From: an uncultured Bacteroidia bacterium
Lineage (GTDB): Bacteria > Bacteroidota > Bacteroidia > NS11-12g > UBA9320
Assembly: GCA_943789165.1 (NCBI GenBank)
Contig: CALSTB010000004.1
Span: 245,149-309,148, forward strand
DNA length: 64,000 nt
Direction: 5' to 3'
Part shown: in pieces, positions 27,091-35,688 of the stretch
How positions within the stretch are numbered: the stretch's first letter is position 1
Layout of the letters: each line of letters begins with the position of its first letter
Made by a program: the position numbers and the translations under genes
Notes under the pieces: model-generated
Database searches by the model: none
What the model saw: only the letters and a program-made list of their open reading frames with translations
Told to the model about the DNA's origin: nothing

Positions 27091-27870
27091 TTACATTGGG
27101 TTTATGGATAAAGTCACATCAAACGTAATTGAGGTATTAGCTTTTTTAGGTTTTAGAAACGCTACAGCGACTTGGTCGACATTTCCGTTAGCTTTAAATA
27201 TCGAATCGTTATCGAACGTAAACTCGCTGCCAATAGGGGTGTAGTTTGATGCCGTGATGGTGTAATGAATGTGACTTGCCACCCAATTTCCATTTCCATC
27301 TTTATAGCGGCCAGGTGCAATGGCACGCAAGGTAAAGTGGCCTAATGAATCAGTCATAACCACAGCGAATAACCGTGGATTCCATTTGGTCTTTTCGGTA
27401 AAATAATAACCCTTATGGTCAGCATGTGTTAAAATGACTTTGGCTCCTTCTACAGGTGTCTTATCTGCACTGTTTTCTACAATACCTCGAACAATGATTG
27501 GTGTTCCTGGTTCTCCTTGAAGGTAAGAGGTGGCCTCCGGATATTCAGCATATTGCTCCATTAATGCCCGTATAGCGGGTCGAGTACTAGAATCTTTAAC
27601 CAACGTGTAAATCAACGAGTCTTGCAAAAGAAGCATAGGGTTACTGATTCCTTTTTTACAGGCTGTTCGTATGCTCACAATGGCAGCTTCTGGTTGTTGT
27701 GCCATTACATGTTCACGTGCCTCCTGAAGATACATTAAGGCAAGTTTGTTCGTTATCTGGTTACTTTGGGGCTTAGTGGATTTTTTGGTTTCGAATAACA
27801 GATAGGCAATCACCAACAAGCATATTCCAATTCCGGTAGAGACTTTCCAATTGTTTCTAATATCTGTCAT
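27091..27870 (-). CDS. Membrane-anchored intradiol-dioxygenase-like protein
   Basis: A 259-residue protein. It has an N-terminal membrane segment (about 12-27), a helical region (about 40-105) and a C-terminal beta-sandwich resembling intradiol ring-cleavage dioxygenases: IVRGIVENSADKTPVEGAKV, HKGYYF, TDSLGHFTLRAIAPGRY and SHIHYTI. The iron ligands of true enzymes are two Tyr and two His; RY...HIH fits, with a Tyr in GYY as the other candidate. The outward membrane anchor and the helical spacer are unusual for catechol dioxygenases, so it may not be a catabolic enzyme. No aromatic pathway genes are nearby. Confidence 0.6.
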   Translation of the reverse strand: MTDIRNNWKVSTGIGICLLVIAYLLFETKKSTKPQSNQITNKLALMYLQEAREHVMAQQPEAAIVSIRTACKKGISNPMLLLQDSLIYTLVKDSSTRPAIRALMEQYAEYPEATSYLQGEPGTPIIVRGIVENSADKTPVEGAKVILTHADHKGYYFTEKTKWNPRLFAVVMTDSLGHFTLRAIAPGRYKDGNGNWVASHIHYTITASNYTPIGSEFTFDNDSIFKANGNVDQVAVAFLKPKKANTSITFDVTLSINPM

Positions 27871-27967
27871 GTTCTCACAAGGTATGCAGGATTATCTATA
27901 CTTGCATAATAAAATGATAACCGCCTAAGGGCAATGAGTAACCAACATAAAAGCAAGCCTAAATCTT

Positions 27968-28759
27968 TTAATTAGACTGATTGTCTACTAATAACTGCAA
28001 CATCGATTGTGCTGTTTCGACGCCACATTTTTGATTTTGTCCAGTCACAATTCGATGCTCGTGATCCACTACCACAAGGCTTTTAAACATGTCGATTAAA
28101 CCATTATTTGATTGATAGAGTGCATTTTTACTTCGCAGTTCTGTTTCTGGATGTTTGGGCGTATTCCCGACCATGAGCTCCTTCAATTGTTTGTTCGTAA
28201 CCCCAGTAACGTTAACTCCTTCCACCAAAGACGAACCATCGGGTTTTATGGCATTTGTTAATCCTAGCGGACCGTGACATACAGCGCCAATCACTTTTTT
28301 AGACGCATATGCAGACGAGACTTTTCTCGCTAATTCCTCTGATTGTGCCAAATCGTATGCCGCTCCCCAGCCTCCAGCTATAAAAATGACGTTGTACAGA
28401 TCAATGTTTACGTCGGTGATAGAAACGGAAGATTGAACCTTGTTTTGAAATTCGTCATCTTTTAAAAATCGATTGTCTTCCGCAGTTCGCACCAACGGAC
28501 GTAGAGAGAGCTTTTCGATAGGGATGTTTCCACCTAGAATGCTTGCAATATCTACGTTCATGCCTGCATCTTTAAACACGTAATACGGTTCTGTCATTTC
28601 CGACGCGTAGACACCAGTGGGTTTGCCAGTTTTGATAACTTCTCTTGTTACTGAATCAACTTTGTCTAAGGTAGCCTGACTTGTTGTAATAATTAAGGCT
28701 CTTCGTCCCTCAAGATTGAATGATTTTTTAGCGACTGATGATATATGCGGCAGTCGCAT
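27968..28759 (-). CDS. DJ-1/PfpI (class I glutamine amidotransferase-like) protein
   Basis: A 263-residue DJ-1/PfpI superfamily protein of the Hsp31/chaperone-glyoxalase size class. The nucleophile elbow is AVCHGPLGL, with IFIAGGWGAAYDL before it and an early acidic residue in ASEMTEPYYVF. These proteins handle glyoxals or act as chaperones or amidases. The ATG overlaps the stop of the VgrG-like gene by one base (TAATG), so the two are translated together, an unusual partnership. The N-terminal 15 residues are extra compared with a compact DJ-1 domain. Confidence 0.85.
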   Translation of the reverse strand: MRLPHISSVAKKSFNLEGRRALIITTSQATLDKVDSVTREVIKTGKPTGVYASEMTEPYYVFKDAGMNVDIASILGGNIPIEKLSLRPLVRTAEDNRFLKDDEFQNKVQSSVSITDVNIDLYNVIFIAGGWGAAYDLAQSEELARKVSSAYASKKVIGAVCHGPLGLTNAIKPDGSSLVEGVNVTGVTNKQLKELMVGNTPKHPETELRSKNALYQSNNGLIDMFKSLVVVDHEHRIVTGQNQKCGVETAQSMLQLLVDNQSN

Positions 28760-29373
28760 TAAATTTCGATTTCAGTGGTCCACTGTCCATCACTCACCAA
28801 ATGATGCACTTGTTTGATGTCGTACGTACCGTTGTATTGTACAGCAAAGCCATCTAAGTCAATTGATTTTCCAGGTTCAGCTAAATGCGAGCCATTAAAT
28901 AATAAAGCACCTTCAGTAGTTGTTTCGTTACCGTCAAGTTCATTTTGGTATCTAGACAAATGGAAGTCCATCACATCAAATCCATACGTCAATTTAAGTC
29001 CTGAAGCCGCGCCGGCATTATCTTCAACATTTGAAGACTTGCCGATACTGTCGATGGTTAAAACAATGCCTTTTTTTTCATGTTGCTCAACATCATTTGA
29101 TACAATCGTTCCAGAAAAAACTTTCGTTTCTTTACTCATGTATCCCAAACCGATTTCAATTTTCCGACCTAATTTAAATTCTCCAGATTGTGTTACCTCA
29201 AAAGGAATATCTCCATAGCCATCGCGGATAGATACTTCTGCGAGTTGAATGCCACTATGGTCTAGCTCAATGGAAATGGACATCACTTCTACCGTGTCTT
29301 TAATTCTAGTTCCGTCTACATTGATGTAAAATGATACAAGATGATGGTCTTCGTTTATCGGCGATTTAGGCAT
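28759..29373 (-). CDS. Shortened VgrG/phage hub-like protein
   Basis: A 204-residue protein. Its first 110 residues look like the N-terminal hub domain of Bacteroidota VgrG proteins: LVSFYINVDGTRI, IELDHSGIQLAEVSIRDG, LGRKIEIGLGY and KVFSGTIVSNDV. Its last 50 residues look like the end of the hub region: FNGSHLAEPGKSIDL, QYNGTYDIKQVHHLVSDG and WTTEIEI. The middle of the hub and the entire needle part (OB fold and beta-helix) are absent. No other type VI or injection-system gene is in the window. The frame is intact with no stops, so it is not simply a pseudogene. Coupled to the DJ-1 gene downstream. Confidence 0.65.
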   Translation of the reverse strand: MPKSPINEDHHLVSFYINVDGTRIKDTVEVMSISIELDHSGIQLAEVSIRDGYGDIPFEVTQSGEFKLGRKIEIGLGYMSKETKVFSGTIVSNDVEQHEKKGIVLTIDSIGKSSNVEDNAGAASGLKLTYGFDVMDFHLSRYQNELDGNETTTEGALLFNGSHLAEPGKSIDLDGFAVQYNGTYDIKQVHHLVSDGQWTTEIEI

Positions 29374-29460
29374 ACATTTTTTTGAGCAAGATAGCGATAA
29401 ATGAAATAATTGTATGAAAGGTGAAGTTGTCGAATAATCCTCAGACAGTTCCTCTATACA

Positions 29461-29922
29461 CTAGCCTTGTTTCAGGCTATTTTCATATCCAAGGTCGAGT
29501 TTTAGGTTATTTCCATCAGCTGCTTCCGTGGCTAGTTGGTCACAACGTTCGTTTTCGGGGTTGCCAGCATGGCCTTTTACCCAAACCATTTTTACATTGT
29601 GTTTTGGGTAGATTTTTAAAAATCGTTTCCACAAATCTGGATTCTTTTTGTCCTTAAAATTCTTTTTAACCCATCCAAACACCCACTTCTTTTCAATAGC
29701 ATCCACCACATATTTCGAATCGGAGTATATGGTGACATCCAAATTGGGTTTTAGCAAAGCTTCTAAGCCAACAATAACAGCCAACAACTCCATGCGGTTG
29801 TTAGTAGTCAATCGAAATCCGCCAGAAATCTCTTTTCTGCGATTGTCTTTTTTGATTACTGTTCCAAATCCCCCAGGACCTGGATTTCCTCTTGAAGAGC
29901 CGTCTGTGTATATGGTAATCAC
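29461..29922 (-). CDS. rnhA: Ribonuclease HI
   Basis: A 153-residue nuclease that cleaves the RNA strand of RNA-DNA hybrids. The catalytic carboxylates are in place: Asp 7 ([14 protein letters not shown]), Glu 45 (NNRMELLAV), Asp 68 ([11 protein letters not shown]) and Asp 128 (ENERCDQLA), with His 118 in KGHAGN. Length is normal. It overlaps the end of ribBA by four bases (ATGA), so it is translated from the ribBA transcript. Confidence 0.96.
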   Translation of the reverse strand: MITIYTDGSSRGNPGPGGFGTVIKKDNRRKEISGGFRLTTNNRMELLAVIVGLEALLKPNLDVTIYSDSKYVVDAIEKKWVFGWVKKNFKDKKNPDLWKRFLKIYPKHNVKMVWVKGHAGNPENERCDQLATEAADGNNLKLDLGYENSLKQG

Positions 29923-31130
29923 TTTGAGATTTCGTGACCCATTTTTTCTCGTTTGGTGTCGAGATACTGTGCGTTATGTGGATTTGGTTTTACCTGTAAC
30001 CCAACACTTTCAACAATCTCTAACCCATATCCAATCAATCCCTTACGTTTTTTAGGATTGTTGCTCATTAAGCGAATTTTTCGAACACCAAGGTCTCTCA
30101 ATATTTGTGCGCCTACACCGTAATCACGCTCGTCCATTTTAAAGCCGAGTTCAATATTAGCTTCCACCGTGTCCATGCCTTCTTCTTGAAGTTTGTACGC
30201 TTTAAGCTTGTTCAACAAACCAATACCACGTCCTTCTTGATTCATGTATACAATGACACCTCTGCCTTCTTCTTCAATCATTTCCATGGCTTTTTGCAGT
30301 TGTTCACCACAATCGCAACGACAAGATCCAAAAATATCACCAGTCACACAGCTTGAATGGACACGAACCAAAACAGGTTCATCTAAATCCCATTCTCCTT
30401 TTACTAAAGCCAAATGGTCCTGACCATTTGCTGTTTGTTTAAAGGCAACCAAATCAAAATCACCAACCGCCGTTGGTAGCTTTACGTCTATTTGCCGTTC
30501 AATTAAACTTTCGTTTTGAAGGCGATATTCAATCAAATCTGCAATAGATACGATTTTCATATCAAACTTTTTAGCCACATGAACCAAGTCAGGAAGGCGG
30601 GCCATAGTCCCATCTTCATTCATGATTTCAACGATACAACCTGCCGGCTGAAATCCAGCCAATCTCGCTAAGTCAATTGCAGCTTCAGTATGTCCAGCAC
30701 GACGTAATACGCCGTTGGTTTTTGCTTTTAGTGGGAAAATATGTCCGGGCTTACCAAGTATGTTGGGATCGGTTTTAGGATCTACTAGGGCTTTTATAGT
30801 CATGGCTCGATCGTATGCCGAAATACCAGTTGACGTTCCATGGCCGATTAAATCAACCGAAACCGTAAATGGTGTTTCGTATTGTGCGGTGTTTTTGCCC
30901 ACCATTAACTCCAAGCCCAGTTCTTCACAACGCTCTTCTATTAACGGTACACAAATTAACCCACGACCTTCTTTGGACATGAAGTTGACCATCTCGGTGG
31001 TCATGTTTTCAGCCGCCGTCAGAAAGTCTCCTTCATTCTCACGATCCTCGTCATCAACCACAATAATCATCTTGCCATTTCTGATGTCTTCAATGGCTTC
31101 TTCTATTGTGTTTAGCGTAATGTTTTCCAT
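29919..31130 (-). CDS. ribBA: RibBA: DHBP synthase / GTP cyclohydrolase II
   Basis: Bifunctional riboflavin enzyme of 403 residues. The N-terminal DHBP synthase half shows [10 protein letters not shown] and RAGHTEAA; the C-terminal GTP cyclohydrolase II half shows the zinc-cysteine cluster [18 protein letters not shown] and NQEGRGIGL. It supplies the entry steps to FMN and FAD. I start at the ATG at 31130, eight bases from the -7 box; a GTG two codons upstream would sit inside the promoter. There is no room for an FMN riboswitch before it. Confidence 0.96.
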   Translation of the reverse strand: MENITLNTIEEAIEDIRNGKMIIVVDDEDRENEGDFLTAAENMTTEMVNFMSKEGRGLICVPLIEERCEELGLELMVGKNTAQYETPFTVSVDLIGHGTSTGISAYDRAMTIKALVDPKTDPNILGKPGHIFPLKAKTNGVLRRAGHTEAAIDLARLAGFQPAGCIVEIMNEDGTMARLPDLVHVAKKFDMKIVSIADLIEYRLQNESLIERQIDVKLPTAVGDFDLVAFKQTANGQDHLALVKGEWDLDEPVLVRVHSSCVTGDIFGSCRCDCGEQLQKAMEMIEEEGRGVIVYMNQEGRGIGLLNKLKAYKLQEEGMDTVEANIELGFKMDERDYGVGAQILRDLGVRKIRLMSNNPKKRKGLIGYGLEIVESVGLQVKPNPHNAQYLDTKREKMGHEISK

Positions 31131-31138
31131 ACTCACAG

Positions 31139-31146
31139 CAAAGGTA
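31139..31146 (-). promoter_or_regulatory. -7 promoter box of ribBA-rnhA
   Basis: TACCTTTG on the minus strand, an exact consensus match, eight bases before the ribBA ATG, giving a leader of only a few bases. Confidence 0.68.
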
Positions 31147-31318
31147 ATTTATTCAATGAAACAGAAGAATGTCATTTAAGTTTGGCTTCGAATTCCGTAG
31201 GTTTTTCAAGAAAGTAAAATTGCTTTGTGCAGACGGGTTTATCTCAAGCAATTCCTGAGGTGTTATGGAACCTCAAAAAGTGTTCAGGAATTTGTGTTAT
31301 TAAATACGACACTGTTTT

Positions 31319-31326
31319 TATCTTAG
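31319..31326 (+). promoter_or_regulatory. Probable -7 box of the glycosyltransferase gene
   Basis: TATCTTAG matches TAnnTTTG with one mismatch and ends five bases before the TTG start at 31332. Weaker than the other boxes. Confidence 0.4.
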
Positions 31327-31331
31327 CGGCC

Positions 31332-32516
31332 TTGAAAGTTTTATTTTTAGCCAATCGTATTCCGTATCCGCCGTTTCGCGGGGATAAACTTAAGATTTAC
31401 AATTTAAGTCGACGGTTGTGTAAAGACCATGAACTGTACTTAATCGCCTTCGTGGAATCAAGAGAAGAACTCAAGTATAAAAAAGAGTTAGATCCAATTT
31501 TCAAGGAAGTGCATTTGATCTACCAACCCAAATGGAGATCCTATGTGAATACAGCCTGGAATCTGCTGTATAGCGCACCGTTTCAACTGGCTTATTTCAA
31601 AAGTCGAAAAATGGCTAAAACGGTTAAGAGTTTTCTAGCGAGCCATCCAATAGACATCATTCATACCCAGCATTTGCGCATGTCACAGTATACATGGGAC
31701 TTAATTCAGTATCCTAGAATCTTGGATTTGCCCGATGCATATTCGTTGTATTGGAAACGAAGGAAAGAAGTACAAAGACCCTGGTGGAATAGGGTGTTTG
31801 ATGCCATGGAATCTAAGCGCGTTATTGAAGCTGAACGCATCGTGATTCATTTTGAGTTGAACTTGGTTTGTTCGGTAGAAGACCGAGATCATTTACGAGA
31901 CATCCACCCAATAGCCGACGTAAAACTGTTGCGGAACGGAGTGGATTTGGAGACATTTCAATACAAAAATCAAGACTACTCACGCGCCAATACATTGTTG
32001 TTTACAGGTAATATGGATTATGCGCCTAACGTCGATGCCGTAGTGTATTTCGTTGAAAACATGTGGCCAGAGTTAACCACCAAGTATCCTACCTTACGAT
32101 TGGTCATTGCAGGTCAACGACCTATAAAGCAGGTCCTAGATTTGGCAACGGATAATATTGAGGTAACTGGTTTTGTGGAAGACATTTCTGAAATGTACAC
32201 ACAAGCAGATATTGTCATTGCGCCATTGCGGTTCGGTGCTGGTACTCAAAATAAAGTCTTGGAAGCCTTAGCCATGGGAGTGCCTGTTGTTTGCACCAAT
32301 ATTGGTTTCAAAGGATTGGAAATAAAATCTGGAGACGGCGTTTTTCACGCCAAAAACGACAACCAATTTGTTGCACATGTTTCTGCTCTGTTGGATTCTG
32401 AATCACTACGTCGTGAAACAGGACAAAAAGGACTTGAATTGGCTCGAACTAAGTTTAGTTGGGACGGGATCGCTAAAGATTTAGAAGAACATTTCTTGTC
32501 GATATGTTTGGATTAA
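31332..32516 (+). CDS. GT4-type glycosyltransferase (TIGR03087-like)
   Basis: A 394-residue GT-B glycosyltransferase. The N-terminal VLFLANRIPYPPFRGDK motif is typical of the TIGR03087 sugar-transferase group. The C-terminal half has LLFTGNMDYAPN, TGFVEDISEMY, IAPLRFGAGTQNKVLEALAMG and the donor-binding end. I start at the TTG at 31332, directly before that motif. The frame is open to 31227, but the extension overlaps the -7 box and has no counterpart in the family. Related proteins act in polysaccharide or cell-surface glycan assembly; no other such genes flank it here. Confidence 0.85.
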   Translation: MKVLFLANRIPYPPFRGDKLKIYNLSRRLCKDHELYLIAFVESREELKYKKELDPIFKEVHLIYQPKWRSYVNTAWNLLYSAPFQLAYFKSRKMAKTVKSFLASHPIDIIHTQHLRMSQYTWDLIQYPRILDLPDAYSLYWKRRKEVQRPWWNRVFDAMESKRVIEAERIVIHFELNLVCSVEDRDHLRDIHPIADVKLLRNGVDLETFQYKNQDYSRANTLLFTGNMDYAPNVDAVVYFVENMWPELTTKYPTLRLVIAGQRPIKQVLDLATDNIEVTGFVEDISEMYTQADIVIAPLRFGAGTQNKVLEALAMGVPVVCTNIGFKGLEIKSGDGVFHAKNDNQFVAHVSALLDSESLRRETGQKGLELARTKFSWDGIAKDLEEHFLSICLD

Positions 32517-32521
32517 TTGTG

Positions 32522-32529
32522 TAGGTTTG
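32522..32529 (+). promoter_or_regulatory. -7 promoter box of the small lipoprotein gene
   Basis: TAGGTTTG, an exact consensus match, ending four bases before the ATG at 32534, which implies a leaderless mRNA. It begins five bases after the glycosyltransferase stop. Confidence 0.62.
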
Positions 32530-32533
32530 ACAT

Positions 32534-32755
32534 ATGTACAATAAAAAATCAATTATTAGGGGCTTTCAAATTGCCTTGTTTCTATCGGTAATGTGTTTAA
32601 CTGCATGTTCAACAAAAACAGCATCTGACGTGACTGAAGAGGAAAAAAAGGAGATTATTGAGTTAGAAGAATCCGCCAAAGAAATAGACGATTCAGTTGA
32701 AGAATTGGACAGTGCTTTGCAAGAATTAAATGACATTAAAAATTTATTAAGATAG
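32534..32755 (+). CDS. Small acidic coiled-coil lipoprotein
   Basis: A 73-residue lipoprotein with a signal peptide, the lipobox LTAC at about residues 21-24, and a mature part that is mostly Glu/Asp/Lys with leucines at heptad-like spacing (LEESAKEIDDSVEELDSAL), so probably a short coiled coil. The next gene begins four bases later, also encoding a charged exported protein. No family recognised. Confidence 0.6.
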   Translation: MYNKKSIIRGFQIALFLSVMCLTACSTKTASDVTEEEKKEIIELEESAKEIDDSVEELDSALQELNDIKNLLR

Positions 32756-32759
32756 CAAA

Positions 32760-33434
32760 ATGATAAAGGTATTATTTAGCGCATTGTTAGTGATGTTCCT
32801 GTGGGTAGGAGAAGGCTATGCGCAATCAGAAAAAGGTAAAGGAAAGCCAGAGAACAACAATGGTTCTAAAGACCTAAGAGAGAAGGCAAAGGACAAAAAA
32901 GATAAAAAGTCAGATTGGTCCGAGATGGCAAAAGACAGCCTTAAAAAAGCGCAGAAAGAATCTAAGCCTAATAAGATGGAAGATCGTGATGAAGACGATG
33001 ATGAGTCAGACAACGATGACTCAGAAAATGAAGGTAAGAAAGAAAAGAAAATTAAGAAAGATTCTGGTAACCAAAAGGGGAATGGCCATGGTAAAATGAG
33101 AGATAAAGAATCTCAGTCAGGTAAAGAATTTGGAAAGGAACGAAGTACTGAAGCAAAGCAACATAAACAAGAAGCTTTGGAAAGAGCAGCAGCGAAAAAA
33201 ACCGAAGCTCAAGTCAAAATTGATGAGGCAAAAGCTGAGGTGAAAGCGGCAAAGGAAAAGCTAAAGGCAGCCAAAGAAGATGGTAGCTTAAGTGATGAAG
33301 AAATTGCCGAAAAAGAAGAGAAGATAAAAAAGGCTGAAGGCATTATTAAGAATGCGGAGGACAAACTTAAAAAAGTAGAGGAAATAGAAGAGGAGGAAGA
33401 GGAAGAAGAGGAAGATGAGGGGGAAAGTGAATAA
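32760..33434 (+). CDS. Exported, extremely charged Lys/Glu-rich protein with acidic tail
   Basis: A 224-residue protein with a signal peptide (about 1-21, ending near GYAQS). The rest is almost only Lys, Glu, Asp, Ala, Ser, Asn and Gly: first a disordered K/D/N-rich part, then an Ala-Lys-Glu helix (about 135-205, AKAEVKAAKEKLKAAKE) and finally a run of Glu. No aromatic residues follow Trp 53. Probably an extended helix in the periplasm or outside. It pairs with the small lipoprotein upstream. No domain recognised. Confidence 0.6.
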   Translation: MIKVLFSALLVMFLWVGEGYAQSEKGKGKPENNNGSKDLREKAKDKKDKKSDWSEMAKDSLKKAQKESKPNKMEDRDEDDDESDNDDSENEGKKEKKIKKDSGNQKGNGHGKMRDKESQSGKEFGKERSTEAKQHKQEALERAAAKKTEAQVKIDEAKAEVKAAKEKLKAAKEDGSLSDEEIAEKEEKIKKAEGIIKNAEDKLKKVEEIEEEEEEEEEDEGESE

Positions 33435-33437
33435 CCT

Positions 33438-34010
33438 CTAAAACAACTCCTTTATATTGGTGGCAAATAGCTTAACGGCTATCGCCAACAAGACAACGCC
33501 AAATACTTTTCGCAAAATACTAATACCACCAGGATCCAATAATTTGCCAAGTCTTGCTGTGTTTTTTAAGACTAAATAGACCAATGCCGTATTGATTAAT
33601 ATGGCGACTAAAATGTTTTCTGTCGCATATTCTGCACGTAACGATAGGAGGGAAGTGAGTGTTCCGGCTCCCGCTACGATAGGAAAGGCTATCGGTACGA
33701 TACTAGCCGTTTTTGGTGTATCCGACTTAAATAAATGAAGTCCTAAAATCATTTCTAAAGCCAAGAAAAAGATGACAATTGAACCCGCAACTGCGAAACT
33801 GTTTAAATCCACCCCCAACAATTTTAGAATGCTGTTTCCGGCAAACAAGAACACAACCATGATAAGCAAAGAAACAATGCTGGCTTTTTCAGATTGAATG
33901 TGTCCGACTTTTTCTCTAAGCGATAGTATTACTGGGATGCTACCCAAAATGTCAATCACGGCAAACAACACCATGGTGACAGACAAAATCTCATTAAAAT
34001 TAAACGACAT
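33438..34010 (-). CDS. MarC family integral membrane protein
   Basis: A 190-residue protein with six membrane segments and the MarC/UPF0056 opening FAVIDILGSIPVIL, then FPIVAGAGTL about two thirds in. The family resembles small-solute transporters but has no proven role; the old link to multiple antibiotic resistance was withdrawn. I start at the ATG at 34010; the frame reaches 34043 but that stretch contains the -7 box. Confidence 0.88.
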   Translation of the reverse strand: MSFNFNEILSVTMVLFAVIDILGSIPVILSLREKVGHIQSEKASIVSLLIMVVFLFAGNSILKLLGVDLNSFAVAGSIVIFFLALEMILGLHLFKSDTPKTASIVPIAFPIVAGAGTLTSLLSLRAEYATENILVAILINTALVYLVLKNTARLGKLLDPGGISILRKVFGVVLLAIAVKLFATNIKELF

Positions 34011-34032
34011 ATCAGTGCTTTTTAAAGGGCTG

Positions 34033-34040
34033 CAAAGGTA
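34033..34040 (-). promoter_or_regulatory. -7 promoter box of the MarC gene
   Basis: TACCTTTG on the minus strand, an exact consensus match, 22 bases before the ATG at 34010. Confidence 0.62.
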
Positions 34041-34091
34041 CAATTCCTTTTATCTGGAAAATAAGGTTTTGCCCAAATTAAATGAGAATGA

Positions 34092-34595
34092 TTACTCTGT
34101 ATACTCTTTAGAAGAAATGACCAATTTGGCGGTAACATTTGAATCCTGAATTTCATATTCAGAAGTCGGATAAGGCGCAACATCAACCATTTTAATCCGA
34201 TAGCCACCAATCAAGGTATCGTTCTTAAATGCTGTTGCGTTTGGCTGCGTATCCAAGTCAAATTGATACGCATTAGATCTCGTCGTCATACGAAAGCGAA
34301 GCTTTGCATTTCCTTCCCAGATACAATTTACACCAATAGGACACCTTGAATCTTCAATTATGCTGTCAAGGGTTAAACAAATCAAATCAATACTTAAGTC
34401 ATTGTCGTCCGTGACACACGATTGTACCTGATACGATAAGGTCAACTCTTTAGAGAATGTGGTGTTTGCCATTTCTGCTTGAGTGATTCCTTTTGTGGTT
34501 TTCTTGCTACAACTTGTGCAGAAACCTATGCATAAAAGCAGCAGCATAAGACAAAAGGCGTGGGCTGACGATGTTCTCGGTCTTAACATAAACAT
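34092..34595 (-). CDS. Lipoprotein with RCP-CxW motif, unknown function
   Basis: A 167-residue lipoprotein: basic start, hydrophobic stretch and lipobox CTSC at about residues 26-29. The mature beta-rich domain has the motif DSRCPIGVNCIWEGNA, seen in a family of Bacteroidota lipoproteins of unknown role, and may hold one disulfide. The ATG at 34595 is four bases behind a -7 box; the ATG two codons later (34589) is an alternative. Confidence 0.65.
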   Translation of the reverse strand: MFMLRPRTSSAHAFCLMLLLLCIGFCTSCSKKTTKGITQAEMANTTFSKELTLSYQVQSCVTDDNDLSIDLICLTLDSIIEDSRCPIGVNCIWEGNAKLRFRMTTRSNAYQFDLDTQPNATAFKNDTLIGGYRIKMVDVAPYPTSEYEIQDSNVTAKLVISSKEYTE

Positions 34596-34599
34596 TACC

Positions 34600-34607
34600 C
34601 AAATGTA
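34600..34607 (-). promoter_or_regulatory. -7 promoter box of the RCP-CxW lipoprotein gene
   Basis: TACATTTG on the minus strand, an exact consensus match, ending four bases before the ATG at 34595. Confidence 0.62.
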
Positions 34608-34704
34608 CAGGTATTACACTCAAACATATTTCTCGTATACATAAAACTTTGGTCCAACCGTTTATGTTTTGAGGTGATAGGGTATGAATACCTAAACATA
34701 GGTT

Positions 34705-35688
34705 ATGAAAAAGGCAATTGGAATCTGTATGTTGGCTATTCTGGCGACTTCTGTTCAAGGAGATGAACGCCTATTCAAAAAGCTAGAGCGCAAGTTTGAA
34801 CGCAACCACGAGGCTGGTATGAATTACGCCAAGAAATTAAAATCGAAAAGGTCGAGCGAACCCGATGGGTATTATTTTTTGGCCAACGCCTATTTGCACA
34901 AACTCGATTCAGAAGCAAAAATGCTGCGTAAATACAGCGCCTTAAACCGCGCCGCGTCAGAGGCGTACCGCATGAAGAAGTTTGGCGTAAACCATGCGTA
35001 CCTCAAAGACCTACAAGATTCAATCATAAGCCGAATCGCATTAGATTTAAAAGCACAACGAGATACCTTTTTAAAGTATGAGGACTACGATAAGTCAGAA
35101 AGACTGGCGATGCATTACCATCGGTTGACAGGAGTAAAACTGCCAACTTTAGAGCAATTGGATTCGATAGAAGATGAGCGAATCAAACAAGCCAAACTGT
35201 TGTTGCAAATACCTAAAGTTGTAAATGGGAAGTATTACGGAATGCCTTCAGGCGACGAAGACATCAATTCCCATAGTTTTCAGAAAGAAAAGGAAATGAT
35301 CAGGCTCATTAACATCGAAAGAGCGCGCAAGGGAATGGAAGCTTTGAAATGGGATTTTAATTTAACCAGAGCGGCAAGATATCATGCCAATGACATGGCA
35401 ACGCAAGGCTATTTTAATCATAACACGTATGACCGTATTGACGGAGATCTAGTTGAAATAGGTGGAACTTTTAAAAGAATTCGCAAATTTTACGACTTGC
35501 GTTTTGTGAATTCAGAAAACATTGCTGCAGGCAGTGAAACAGCTGCAGATACTTATTATCAGTGGTTCACAAGCAAAGGCCACTATGCCAATATGTTTAA
35601 TCCAGTAAGTAAATATGTCGGTGTTGGTGTGGCGTATGACGCCTCAAGTCCTTATGGTTACTATTGGGTATTCTGTACGGCTAGATAA
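34705..35688 (+). CDS. Exported CAP-domain (SCP/PR-1-like) protein
   Basis: A 327-residue protein with a signal peptide (about 1-19), a helical region rich in charged residues (about 20-185) and a C-terminal CAP domain (about 195-327). CAP signs are INIERARKGMEALKWD, ARYHANDMA, the SENIAAG block with the Glu, and GHYANMFNP with the second His. The bacterial role of CAP proteins is mostly unknown; some bind lipids or act as proteases. Its last eight bases overlap the convergent TonB receptor gene. Confidence 0.83.
   Translation: MKKAIGICMLAILATSVQGDERLFKKLERKFERNHEAGMNYAKKLKSKRSSEPDGYYFLANAYLHKLDSEAKMLRKYSALNRAASEAYRMKKFGVNHAYLKDLQDSIISRIALDLKAQRDTFLKYEDYDKSERLAMHYHRLTGVKLPTLEQLDSIEDERIKQAKLLLQIPKVVNGKYYGMPSGDEDINSHSFQKEKEMIRLINIERARKGMEALKWDFNLTRAARYHANDMATQGYFNHNTYDRIDGDLVEIGGTFKRIRKFYDLRFVNSENIAAGSETAADTYYQWFTSKGHYANMFNPVSKYVGVGVAYDASSPYGYYWVFCTAR

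Noticed and set aside
31131..31331. Possible FMN riboswitch upstream of ribBA
   Set aside because: The -7 box is eight bases from the start codon, leaving no room for a leader structure.
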